Part shown: positions 33,515 through 43,929 of the stretch, piece by piece
Numbering within the stretch: position 1 is the first letter of the stretch
Layout: every line of letters begins with the position of its first letter
Assembly (NCBI GenBank): GCA_964017235.1
Contig: OZ024936.1
Location: forward strand, 91,858,537 to 91,922,536
Reading direction: 5' to 3'
DNA from: Sabellastarte sp. h YS-2021
Taxonomy: Eukaryota; Annelida; Polychaeta; Sabellida; Sabellidae
Length of the DNA: 64,000 bases
Notes under the pieces: model-generated
What the model was told of the DNA's origin: nothing
Database searches by the model: none
What the model saw: the letters and a program-made list of their open reading frames with translations, nothing else
Program-made: the position numbers and the translations under genes

Positions 33515-34335
33515 TTGTATCCAACCTGTAGGAAATCATGGGCTGGGAATCTGTTAATATGGTCCAATTTGACCTTGGAACCCTCCTTCAAGGTCAAATG
33601 AGGATAGCCAAACATAAAAGTGCTTATAACTCGCTTATTATTGGTCCTAGAGGTTTGGAATGAAAACCAACCTATAGAAAATCATGAGCTGGGAATTTTT
33701 TGGTGTGGTCGGATTTCACCTTGGACCCCTCCTTCAAGGTCAAATGAGGATAGCCAAACTTAAAAGTGCTTATAACTCGCTTATTATTGGTCCTAGAGGT
33801 TTGGAATGGAAAACCAACCTATAGAAAATCATGGGCTGGGAATCTTTTGGTGTGGTCAGATTTCACCTTAGACCCCTCCTTCCAGGTCAAACGAAGATAG
33901 CCAAACTTAAAGTGCTTATAACTCGCGTATTATTGGTCTTGGAGGTTTGGGATGGTAAACCAACATATAGGAAATCATGGGCTGGGATTCTTTTGGTGTG
34001 GTCAGATTTGACCTGGGACCCCTCCTTCAAGGTCAATTGAGGATAGCCAAACTTACAATTGCTTAGAACTCGCTTATTATTGGTCCTACAGGTTTGGGAT
34101 AGTAAACAAGCTACAGGAAATCATGGGCTGGGAATTTTTTTGTGTGGTCGGATTTGACCTTGGACCCCTCCGTCAAGGTCAAACAAGGATAGCCAAACTT
34201 AAAAAGTGCCTATGACTCACTTATTATTGGTCCGAGAGGTTTGGGATGGTAAACCATCCTAAATTCTTTGGCTGGGAATCTTTTGGTATGGTCAGATTTG
34301 ACCTTTGGACCCCTTCTTTATGGTCGAACGAGGAT
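33515..34335 (+). repeat. ~146-bp tandem array D2
   Basis: Six units at 144-147 bp spacing (the ATCATGGGCTGGGAAT word near 33532, 33679, 33826, 33972 and 34118). Same monomer as the window-start array (1-960). Each unit holds TTTGACCTTG and CAAGGTCAAA in opposite orientation. Confidence 0.9.
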
Positions 34336-34588
34336 ATTGCATTTATAGTATTTCTTTAAATATTTTTAACCTACTTTTTACTCTTAAACAATTACCTTGT
34401 TACTTTATTTCATAATACCATTTGCAGGGCACAACTTTTTTGTCCTTTTTTTCTGTCAGCTTCGGAATATCTTTCGAACATGCTGTTCAGTTACCATTTA
34501 CTGTATTTCTGTACAGCCCTTTCCCTGATAATTATGCTTTCCTCTCATTATCACCATCACAAATCAAAAACATTCAGTCAGCTGACAC

Positions 34589-34608
34589 AGTGCCCGTTCA
34601 CGGGCACT
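34589..34608 (+). other. 3' terminal hairpin of element D
   Basis: Perfect 8-bp stem with a TTCA loop, 11 bp before the CTTG/T-run boundary. A stem-loop near the 3' end is the expected rolling-circle termination signal of Helitron-type elements. Confidence 0.7.
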
Positions 34609-34619
34609 CTCCTCTTGTT

Positions 34620-35009
34620 TTGAATTGAAATGTTGAATTAGCTAAAGTAAGAATTAGCTAAATTTATAATGGTCACAGGTGTAGTCATTAACATTAATAA
34701 GTTTTTAACTTCAGCTATTCACCCTTAATGTCCAAGCTATGTAAATTTTGGGCAAAAATGTAAACAAGACAACCCTCAAAATATATAACACACAATAATC
34801 AAACATTGGTTTATAATATCTATTCCACGGTGTTGTATTTTCTAATAACTTTACAAGTATGCTTCTCTGGTCTTTTGTCATTGGATCCTGTCCCTATTCA
34901 TCCAGGCGAACTACTGGCAATACTGTTACACAGGTTAATATTTATTCATGAAGTATTTCTTCAAGTTTTGCTTCACTCTTTTGAAAATATATTTTCTTTT
35001 GCTTTTCAG
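34620..35009 (+). other. Intron or 5' flank of the zinc-finger gene
   Basis: AT-rich non-coding sequence. It ends in a good acceptor, TTTCTTTTGCTTTTCAG (to 35009), so the transcript probably has at least one upstream 5'-UTR exon that I could not locate among the repeats. Confidence 0.5.
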
Positions 35010-35069
35010 GAGTCATGCAGTTGTTGAATTGGCAAGTATCAACGTGAAGAATTTAATACCTGTGCAACC

Positions 35070-37523
35070 ATGATTGGGGAGAAACACCTTTTGGTGCAGA
35101 ATGGATGGACTGAACAGGCAATGGGCAAACTACGCTCGATGCAGAAATCAGGATATTTGTGTGATATGTATTTGGAAGCCGATTCTGGTGCAATAGTTCC
35201 CTGTCACTCGTGTGTCATGATAGCAAATATCCCATGGTTAGGAGAGCATATAACTAGACTGGGAAAATGGCCAAAAGGTTCAAAGGCCAAGGTCAGAGAA
35301 AGACTGAAAGGTCTCAGTATGAAAGCGATTGAACAGGTGGTTTTGTTTTGTTACGGTGGGTTTTTAGAGGTAATGACCAATGACTTAGCTTCAGTACACG
35401 AGGCTGCCAAGCGACTTTGTTTTGATCAGCTGGTTGAAGCTTGTGAGCATCTATTAAGAGAGCGAGGTACAGAAAATGTGAACAGTAGCTTTAGTACAAA
35501 CAAAATTCCTTTCAGTGAACTGACGAGCGGAGAAAATATCCATTCCAATGTAAAGCCAGCCCAAGAACAGGTGTTCAGCCAAGCCGCAAAAACTCTGGAG
35601 ACTTTGGAACACATAGTAAAGGTTGAGATCTCTGCAGACAGTGTGAATGAAGCTGATAAAGGTGAGACAGACATTAATGACTATGACAGAGTGTGTTCTC
35701 CGAATCCTTTGGGGACATCTTCAAGTGTAGTCAAAGTGGCCGCTGAGGAAGAAGCATTCGGGTCATCTGAAAGCGAGAGTGGTACTGATAACAAAATGGA
35801 AGCGGAAGAGAATTTGGCCAAGGAGAGTAGTTCAGATCTAACAGTGGCTGAAGAGGTTTCAGAGGATGATTCTGAAGCCACTGACATTGTTGAAGATACT
35901 GCACCAGAGGTTGAGGATGTGAAAGAAGAAAAGGCAACACCACCACAGAAAATGTCGAGAAAAAAGCGTGGTAAGGGAACAAAGAAGGAGTTCAAATGCA
36001 GTATTTGTGAGAAAGTCCTCGTGAGCAACTGTGCTTTACGAGACCATATGAATGGACACAACGGCTTGAAGCCTTACAAGTGTCAGAAATGTGACAAATG
36101 TTTTGCCGCCAGGGGATCGTTAAAGGAGCACATGCAAGTTCACAGAGGGATGACATTTCCCTGCGATAAGTGCGGGAAAATCTTCTATGCCAAGAAACAG
36201 ATGGTTCGCCATTGGAAAAACCATCCGGCCGACTACGTGCCAAAGTCACAGAAACATCAGGAGTGCAAATGTGACATTTGCGGCAAGGTATTTAGTTACT
36301 TGAAGTCTCTGAACGACCATATAAATATTCACAAAGGCTTGAAGCCTTACAAGTGCGACCTCTGTGATAAATCCTACTCTGTTGAAGCTTCATTGCAGGA
36401 CCACAAGATAAAGCATCGTGCCAAAGAATTCCCATGTAGGTACTGCGGAAAGTTTCTGCCCTCACAGAAGAAGTTGAGGAAACACGTAAAATGTCATGGC
36501 GAAAAGATTCTCGAGCAAGCGAACGAGGAACTGAAACATAAGTGCGAAGAATGTGGAAGACTCTTCTACTCGCCCTTTAACTTGAAGCAACACATTAAGC
36601 AGATACACATGGCTGTTGTGAAAATGGATCAGTATATTTGTCAAGTGTGTGGGAAGATACTAAAGACAAAACATGGGATGGATTTACATGTGGTGGGATG
36701 CACAGATAAAGGGCAGTTTAAATGCGACTTTTGCGGCAAGCATTATGTCACCAAATCTGGCATGGAGAAGCATATTACATGGGCGCATCGGAAAGAAATG
36801 CTGTCCAGTGAGAAATACAGTAAGCAAGTTAAACTATGTAAGTACTGTGGTCAGTCATTCTTGTGTAGGGGGTTACTCATGGAGCATGAAAAAACTCACT
36901 CAAAAGAGCGAAATTATAAGTGCGACATCTGCGGAAAGACCTTCAAGTCGCATAATAACGTCCTGACCCACAAACGCAATGTCCACGTGAAAACCGAGAA
37001 TCTCTTCCGATGTGACATCTGCAATACGATCATCAAGTCGAGCGGTGCCTTCAAACGACACAAGCGGATGCACTTGACACAGCCAGTTCACCAGTGCGAA
37101 AACTGTGGCAAAGGCTACAACAGAAAGGATATGTTGAACCAGCATTTATTGAACTGCAAGAAATTCGCTGGGAAACCATCACACCTGAACCATTTGCCGA
37201 CTCCTGCAGAAAACACTGCCAACAAGGGAGTTGTGTGCATAGCCCCAGAAATGGGGGCTGCTTCATCTGCTGTAGGGTATGGCGAAGGTTATGGCATGGC
37301 TTCGAACCTGGGACCCGCGAAGATAGATCCCCCAGGACATGCCACTTCAAAAGAGCCAGATATGAGTAAGATGATCTATATTCAGCAGCAGCAACAGCAC
37401 CATTCAGAGACTCAGATGTACCAGATACCAAATTTACCAGCTTTACCGAATGAGCCCAGCCTGGCACACGTTCAGCAGAATTATGGACTAAGCCAGGTTG
37501 AACAAAACTTCTGTCGTTTGTAG
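35070..37523 (+). CDS. BTB domain and multi-C2H2 zinc-finger protein
   Basis: 817 residues, uninterrupted. Residues about 19-133 form a BTB/POZ-like dimerisation domain (LCDMYLEAD..CHSCVMIAN..VVLFCYGGFLEV..LLRER). About 190-300 is an acidic, Ser-rich linker, followed by a basic RKKRGKGTKK stretch that could be a nuclear signal. About 308-698 hold 13 zinc fingers: eleven C2H2, while the 8th and 13th end in Cys (C2HC). The tail has a Q/H run near residue 770. BTB-finger proteins are nuclear DNA-binding transcription regulators that recruit corepressors. The start has a fair context (gcaaccATGA) and follows a splice acceptor, so the whole CDS sits in one exon. I cannot name an orthologue. Confidence 0.9.
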   Translation: MIGEKHLLVQNGWTEQAMGKLRSMQKSGYLCDMYLEADSGAIVPCHSCVMIANIPWLGEHITRLGKWPKGSKAKVRERLKGLSMKAIEQVVLFCYGGFLEVMTNDLASVHEAAKRLCFDQLVEACEHLLRERGTENVNSSFSTNKIPFSELTSGENIHSNVKPAQEQVFSQAAKTLETLEHIVKVEISADSVNEADKGETDINDYDRVCSPNPLGTSSSVVKVAAEEEAFGSSESESGTDNKMEAEENLAKESSSDLTVAEEVSEDDSEATDIVEDTAPEVEDVKEEKATPPQKMSRKKRGKGTKKEFKCSICEKVLVSNCALRDHMNGHNGLKPYKCQKCDKCFAARGSLKEHMQVHRGMTFPCDKCGKIFYAKKQMVRHWKNHPADYVPKSQKHQECKCDICGKVFSYLKSLNDHINIHKGLKPYKCDLCDKSYSVEASLQDHKIKHRAKEFPCRYCGKFLPSQKKLRKHVKCHGEKILEQANEELKHKCEECGRLFYSPFNLKQHIKQIHMAVVKMDQYICQVCGKILKTKHGMDLHVVGCTDKGQFKCDFCGKHYVTKSGMEKHITWAHRKEMLSSEKYSKQVKLCKYCGQSFLCRGLLMEHEKTHSKERNYKCDICGKTFKSHNNVLTHKRNVHVKTENLFRCDICNTIIKSSGAFKRHKRMHLTQPVHQCENCGKGYNRKDMLNQHLLNCKKFAGKPSHLNHLPTPAENTANKGVVCIAPEMGAASSAVGYGEGYGMASNLGPAKIDPPGHATSKEPDMSKMIYIQQQQQHHSETQMYQIPNLPALPNEPSLAHVQQNYGLSQVEQNFCRL

Positions 37524-37648
37524 GGAAAAACAATTTTAATGCAGTAGTTGATTAGAGTATAAAGCTGAGAGGGGATGCAAAATTACATGGTCAGCTATTC
37601 ATTTGTGTTATTCATTTCAGATACCTTGAATCAATTATACTTAGACAG

Positions 37649-37654
37649 AATAAA
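37649..37654 (+). terminator. Candidate polyadenylation signal of the zinc-finger gene
   Basis: AATAAA about 125 bp after the stop codon, in AT-rich 3' UTR. It is the first canonical hexamer after the CDS. Later signals are possible. Confidence 0.5.
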
Positions 37655-37679
37655 TAGATAAATCATAAGCTGTACCCTC

Positions 37680-38324
37680 ATTTAAGTTACTCATGGAGAT
37701 ACTAATATTGCTAAGTTTTATCATATTGGGTTGTTCAGGTATGTTGTAACACTTTAAAGTCCATAACGAAACTGGGAACTACAAGTAAGCACTATTGCAA
37801 AATCAGTAGGGCACTATGTTCATGATTTGTCGTAGGATTTCAACTAATTATGACATTACAAAGTGTAGAAGTTATTTTGCATATGTTTTGAGGTATTTAA
37901 AACAAAATTTTTATATATGCAAAAACAGGCCCAAATAATGCGAGCTATAAGTTAACATTTGAGTAGTCAGAATACTCCTTTCAGCTTTCTTTGAGTAACA
38001 TCTTTCATCACCAAAAAAATCGTTCCCAGCTTTTATTTCTGACGAATAGACATTACTTTCCCATAGTAAAGTATCTTTAAAACATAAACTTTCAGAAAAA
38101 TAATTTTAATAAAATTTAATGCGCTGTTTTGTATATGAAACACTATAGATTTATAAGGGCAAAAAACACGCAAAATTGTGGTCATGATGCGAGGTGTATT
38201 TCTGCTGAGACCTTGCATACTTTTACAACTTGTACTTGTTGAAAATGCAGAAATAGCCGGACAAACTTGTGTATAAAAGTAAAGTTATAGACTGGGGATG
38301 TTTTTGTGTTTATTGGTTTATATA
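37680..38324. other. Unassigned AT-rich flank
   Basis: No ORF, array or inverted repeat recognised. It may include longer 3' UTR of the zinc-finger gene. Confidence 0.4.
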
Positions 38325-38570
38325 TATGTCACACTGGAAACTCCAATCAAGTGCCATTTCTAATTCCCCATTGGAACTACCACTGATGTTACTTCTAATT
38401 GGAACTACCACTAGTGCCATTTCTAATCCTTTGCTGATAAACAACAATTAGAAATAGCAATTGGAACTACCACAAGGGGAATTAGAAATGCCACTAGTGG
38501 TAGTTCCAATTGGAACTACCAGCAGGGGAATTAGAAATGGCACTGGATTGGAGTTTCCACTGTGACATAT
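38325..38570. mobile_element. Foldback element E6, near-perfect palindrome
   Basis: Starts ATATGTCACACTGGAAACTC and ends with its inverse (GAGTTTCCACTGTGACATAT). The arms alternate two words, CATTTCTAATTCCCC and TTGGAACTACCACTAGTG, several times. Nearly the whole 246 bp can fold. No ORF. The flanks may be a TA duplication, but AT-richness prevents certainty. Confidence 0.8.
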
Positions 38571-39243
38571 GCTTACAGTGAAAAGTACAAGGTGTATTGT
38601 CAGAAAGTAGATATAATTGTATTGGCTCTTTAGAAAAGAAAATTGGCTTCCCCCAAATTTTTACTTATACAAAATTTGTGTTTTAAAATAGAAATTTTAG
38701 AAATCCAAACTAAATATAAATCAACCATGAATTAATGCATTGTAAGTTTTAATGGTGAAGTAAGTCCCTAAAGAGAAAATTCATGGCAAGATAGCTTTTG
38801 GATAAGTTAATGGATCAAAAGTTATATGGTTAAAATGAGACTTTAAATTGCACAGGTCGGTGTGATCTGCTAATATCACCCATCAAGATACAACTCGAGT
38901 TTTGGCCAACTCACTTCAATATCAGTGTTTATAATGATTTAAATACTTGTGGTAAATGTAGCATAAACCAAGTATTGGATGTCTGGTTTTACATTTCATA
39001 ATGCTTTTTCATATATGGAATCTGTTAACACCTGGACATGTGGGTATTCCCCTTTAGCTCAGTTCATTAAAAGAATCAGACCTTGTGTTTATTTCTGCAT
39101 GCAATTCAAAAGTACTAGGATCAAGCCCCAAACAGAGGCTTCACATTTACCATTTGCATTTGGTGCTGTAGCCATAAAAACTCTGTTGGACATTATAAAT
39201 TGTTTTGTCAAATATAGCAGTGTTACATTTGCACGAATCATAG
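38571..39243. other. Unassigned spacer
   Basis: AT-rich non-coding DNA with no recognised repeat or gene. Confidence 0.4.
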
Positions 39244-39890
39244 ACAAATCGGCCAAGTGGTCCCCGTCAATTCGACCTCCAAGGAAAAAATACCTTAGTC
39301 AAATTGGCCCCCTGGAAATTACTGTACTCTCAAAGAGATTGTGTTAAATAAATGACAAAAATCGCAATGTAATAAGAATGTGATTTAATAAAAACTCTTA
39401 TAGGACTTAATCTATTTTAAGTCAGTTGCGGTTTCAATAAAACTAACACAAATAAGTGAGTAAAGGACAATAGATAAAGGATGTTGATTACAGCATCCAA
39501 AAATTTGTGATGTATGGTAATTGCACTTTTGCTAAATATCACTCGAGCAGTTTTCACCCTTGATATATGTTAATTTCACTATGGAAATATCACTTTAGAA
39601 GCTGTCGCCCTTATGAAACAAATAGACCATTAGAACAAAGAATTATCTACCATTATTTGTTATTAATAATAACCTCATACATGATCTTCTGATGTACTGT
39701 GCAAACTAAATATCTGTGAGTCTTTGAGTCTGTCATATGATAGAGATTAAGTGATATGAAAGTACTGTTATTGCATTACTTTTTATTTTTTTTAACCTGG
39801 GGTCCAAGTTGCCCATGGCCGAGTTTTTAGGGGGCCGATTGGCCGAAGGCTGAGTTGCCAAAGGGCTGAATTGTCCAGTCCCCCATTTGC
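39244..39890. mobile_element. Foldback element E7 (word AATTGGCCCCC / AATTCGACC)
   Basis: The left arm (39244-39320) reads AATCGGCC, CAATTCGACCTCC and AATTGGCCCCCTGG. The right arm (39796-39890) carries the complements (GGGGGCCGATTGGCC, GGGCTGAATTG). The match is degenerate. About 475 bp lie between the arms with no ORF. Confidence 0.5.
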
Positions 39891-40002
39891 ACACACTAAA
39901 CCAGAAATTACAGGGAGGGTATACACATCGATGGCAAATTGAGCATTGAATATTGGGAGACACATACTCGTGTAAATATACCAATTTTATAGCGAAATAC
40001 CC

Positions 40003-40170
40003 TTACCATTTCCTAACAGTAGCTATTTGTTGGAGCCATCCAACCCAATGGCCAACGCAGAGATGCGATTTTTAAGGTTATATAACAACCTTAATAAAGC
40101 CATTGGGTTACAGTAGTCCGTCCTCCCGCCATTTAGGTCACATGACCACGTTGTTTACTTCATCATTTTT
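40003..40170 (+). repeat. DIRS A left inverted terminal repeat
   Basis: Matches the reverse complement of 45275-45442 over about 168 bp with only one difference that I could see (near 40164). Confidence 0.9.
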
Positions 40171-41885
40171 GTTGGCCATCATCAGTATGGACGTCTTTGG
40201 AAATTAGTTCAAGTTTTTTTCAGGACTTTTTATTTATTTCTGAGTTTTTACAGTGAATTTCACTTCATATTCATTTGTATATCTTACAACTTACACAGTT
40301 AATATTTTTCCTCGAAGGAGGTCATTATTATGGAAATAAATAAAGGACTTTTGGATGGGGACATCGAAGTTCTATCGTCATCAATCTCTAACAAATAAAT
40401 CAACAATTATAATATTTATATAGCTTGCCAGTCGTTTGGTTCAGTTTGCTGGACGTTGGAAGCTATATTTTTGCAGCATACATGTTTAGAAAGAATGTAC
40501 TCTTCAATAACAGAAGCGATCTGGACGACGCCATCTTGGGTGTTAATGATAATTCGAGTGGCCGTTATTGCTGTTCACGTCGGGTTCTTATAGTCAGGCG
40601 TTGAAAGCAATTGTTTGATCACATTATACATCCCAGTCGAATAGATTGTCGACGAGTCAGTAGAAGGAATTCCCCTTGGGGGCAGCCATTTACGTTGCTA
40701 TGGACACGGCATCGTGGACGAGTTTTGAATGCAGGAAGTCTACTTCTTCGGAAAATACTTCCGTCGAGGTCCAGTCGAAACATTCACCAGAGGAAATACC
40801 TGTGTGAGGACATCCATGTACAATCGAGTATTCTATACCTCTCAGAAGGTCAGAATTCGGGTTGTCAGATGTCCGGGAGTGTCATTCATTATCTACAAGG
40901 ATAGGCTTTTGATTATATGGTTTTGCACAAGAATTTAGTACAATCGGGTTTCTATACCTCTCAAAAGGTTTAGAATTCAGGTTGTCAGGTGATGGGGATT
41001 GTGATTCATCCCAAGAATACTAAGAATCTAGCATTTTTTGCTGACTATTATTAAGTGGTTAGATTTTGATGCAACAGTCACAGCCAGTGTGAATGCTCCC
41101 TTGTTTTGTCACATTTACCTACATCTTGCAACTCCCACATTCCTTAGGTGAACAGCCAGCATTAAATGTGGTCCTTTTTTCGGTTTCAAGGAGTTTTTGA
41201 AGCCTCTGTTGTTAAAAGAGCACTCATGCAGGAAGAAGTTTCTTCTTTACATAATCATTTTCCTGGACAGCTCCTTAGTTGTAGGAGGTCTGCAGGAAGA
41301 TCACTTCAGACACTGTAGGAACAAGTTCCCTTATAGAAGACCGTAGCAGAAACCAAGTGTAGATTGTTCCTTAGGTCTAATTTAAAGGATCTTAGGGATC
41401 ACCATGATATGTTACAGTCTTCAATAATGCCTTGGACTAGGTTCAAATCTTCTTGTTGGAGTTTGACCACGTCTAAGAACAGGTGACTCAACAGGAGGGA
41501 GGTAACTTTGAAGGCATCTCTTGCTCCTTATGAAGTTATGAAGTTTTCCTGCTGGTCATATTGATAGATGTTCAGAGGAACTTCATACAATGTTTTTCAT
41601 TTCTATAAGGATGATTATAGTTATCAAAATAACATGCTCCTAGGAAGGGGATAACAGACTTCACAATAGTTTTGGTCCCTGTACATTATTCCTAAAAACA
41701 GTTACAAGTGCATTCTTCTCCTTAGGTAGTTACAAGGGGAGGGATTCTTGATTATTCAGACCCATGGAAGCAGGGATAGTAGGTGGCTTCCAGGAATTTT
41801 TAGGCAGTCTTTGTCCAGTGTAGGTAGCATACAAGTCTTGGGAATAGGCCACCATTCAGTCAAACCTGTCAGAAGTGAGGTTTGG

Positions 41886-41921
<36 letters not shown>

Positions 41922-42119
41922 GGGAGAAATAGTGTTTTTTGATAGGAAGCTGTTTATGAAATGATCGACAAAAGGGCGATAACACCAGTCACCAGTGTCA
42001 CATCGCTTCAGTTTTACAGTTTATTTCTTGTGGCAAGCAAGGAAGAAATGGCAGCTAGTAGTTGTTAAAGTCAGGTAAACAAGCTTTGCATGTACCTTAC
42101 TTAATATGAGCAGTATATT
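40171..42119 (+). pseudogene. DIRS A gag region and 5' part (decayed, largely unreadable)
   Basis: By position this should hold gag and the RT N-terminus. I could not align any stretch convincingly. A 35-nt A-run sits at 41886-41920, flanked by readable sequence, and may be an expanded homopolymer or an assembly artefact. Confidence 0.35.
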
Positions 42120-42700
42120 CGGCATTCCTTTATAGAAGGCGAATGGTTGACATCACTAGAATTTATGGGTGTAGTACATAATTCACCGTTTTACCCAGCT
42201 AACAAGGTATCTTCGCATCATTGGAGGCTACAGATTCTACCAGTTCACTGCCTTACCCTGCAATATTACTACAGTTCCTCTTCAGATCACCAAGGTAGCA
42301 AAAGAGGTGAAGCTGATGGCTTTTGCAGAAGGCATCAGTATTCGCCAGTATATAGGCGGTTGGCTAATGAAAACAAGCTCAAACAGCAATGCCAGGGATA
42401 CACCCATTGGGTGGTGCATCTTGTCGAAAGCCTGAGTTGGATCACAAATTTCTAAAAATCAGATTTATTTCCAACTCCACTAATCGAATTTATGGTTACA
42501 ATTCGACCTCAGGGTAGGTCTAGTCTTCTCAACTCAAAGGAAATCTATTGTCTTCTTGGAAAGACACTTACCATGTTGAAAGCTTCTCACTTATCTCCAG
42601 GGAAGCTCATGTCACTTTGAAAGCATGGCTTCAATGGGGAATACTATACCATTGGGTTATCGGAGCATGAAGTTGCTCCAATGGTATCTGGAAACATTGC
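42120..42700 (+). pseudogene. DIRS A reverse transcriptase relic
   Basis: One frame near 42140 gives EGEWLTSLEF, the counterpart of the motif before the RT palm in DIRS B. From about 42296 the frame AKEVKLMAFAEGISIRQY..GGWLM aligns with the palm. The catalytic Asp-Asp pair of the YLDD box is replaced by Gly-Gly, so it is inactive even apart from the frameshifts. Confidence 0.7.
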
Positions 42701-42779
42701 TGATATCTTCAGTCTCTGGATGTTCCATTTCTTGGGTCTTTGGTTCAGGGAATATCGTCAGTGGTGGACCAATAGTTTA

Positions 42780-43720
42780 ATTTTGAAGGAGGATACACCA
42801 CTCCTTCAGGAGCGCACTTTCTCTCCGTTCACAGAAGCTTCCCTAGTGGTTGGGGTGCTCTCTCGAGTCATCCACAGCCATTGGTCTGTGGCATCAGGAA
42901 GAATCAAGACTCCTTATAACATAACATTATACAGCTGGAAGCAATGTTGTTAGCTTTAAATGATTCAAAAATCAGTTTTGAGTTGAAATCAGTTGATTTT
43001 CACAGACAATTCTTTAGTGGTTGCCTATATGAACAGCCAGGGAGGCATCCACTCAGGGAATTTGTACCTTAATCTGTAGAGTTATGGGTTAGTCCAATGC
43101 CAGAATAATTCAGATTCAGGGAAATTCATTCCAGAGGGAATCTACATGTTCTAGCAGATTCCTTGTCTAGGAAGATAAAAAAAAAAAAAAAAAAAGACCA
43201 AAGCGGTTATGAATCGCCAGGTTTTTCAATCAAATTAGACATTGCTGCCATCAATCAGTGGTTGATGTGTTTGCAACAAGATGACTCACAGGTTTCCTTG
43301 GTAGGTCTGCTGTCAGGCTTGGGAAAAAGGTGCTTGAACACCTCTTGTGATAGTATGGACAGACGTGTATTTGACCAGGGTCTTGGTCCTCATGTCTCAT
43401 GTCCCAGACAGTCGGGCTTGGGGAACAGATGCATGGAATGTCTTTGGGGAGGGTCTGGTCAGTTATGTCCAGTGGCCCTCATCCCTCATGTGATTCAACA
43501 GATGACCACCTTTAGGTATAGAATCATCATATTGTACCAGGGTGGCCAGGGATGTCTTGGTTTTGGGTCTGGTGGATTTGTCCACAAGACCCCTTCTAAA
43601 TGGGTGAATCTATTGACTCAACCATTTAGTAATAGACTTCACATGAATCTTCATGTTTGGCATCTGGAGTCAGGCATGAATATTATGGAAGATTTCCAGA
43701 GGAAGTGGTGAATCATGAAG
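42780..43720 (+). pseudogene. DIRS A RNase H and following region
   Basis: Segments matching DIRS B in order: FTEASLV (about 42832), LEAMLLAL (about 42934), TDNSLVVAYMN (about 43000) and, after a 20-nt A-run (about 43176-43195), a long C-terminal stretch ending LLTQPFSNRLHMNLHVW (about 43612-43662). Frames differ between segments. Confidence 0.7.
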
Positions 43721-43929
43721 GAGCACTCCTCTAGGAGAATCTGTAAATCAATGGTTGTTTTCTGGGCAGTTGTGTGTAGAGAGTCGTATATACATCTCAG
43801 ACCCCACTATTCCACATTAGCAAATTTCCTGAAATACTAGTTCAAAGAGACATACCTAAAGGCCTAAAGGGTCAAGAAGTATCTAAAAGTTGAGATAAAT
43901 AATAGATTAGCAACTTTTAGTAAGAGACA

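Larger units (their letters stand above)
30583..34619 (+). mobile_element. Helitron-like element family D (full-length, non-autonomous)
   Basis: The 5' end is the palindrome ATGTCAGCTGAC..GTCAGCTGACAT (30583-30612). The 3' region carries CAGTCAGCTGACAC (34575-34588), an inverted match to that palindrome, then a perfect hairpin AGTGCCCG-TTCA-CGGGCACT (34589-34608) and CTCCTCTTG before a T-run. The interior holds two different arrays: ~155 bp (about 16 units) and ~146 bp (six units). No protein gene. This architecture fits the Helentron-associated, array-bearing elements. Confidence 0.7.

Noticed and set aside
27660-34335. CRISPR-like array
   Set aside because: Units of 135-170 bp are contiguous, whole-unit repeats with no unique spacers, in a eukaryotic context.
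35426-37533. Antisense and alternative-frame ORFs up to 160 codons across the zinc-finger gene
   Set aside because: They are shadows of the finger gene caused by its regular codon pattern; no motifs.
41748-41942. ORF containing a poly-lysine run
   Set aside because: The run is the 35-base A homopolymer; the frame is chance within the DIRS A relic.
43163-43711. 182-codon ORF as an independent gene
   Set aside because: Its parts align with the DIRS RNase H C-terminal region in mixed frames, so it is a relic of DIRS A rather than a gene.
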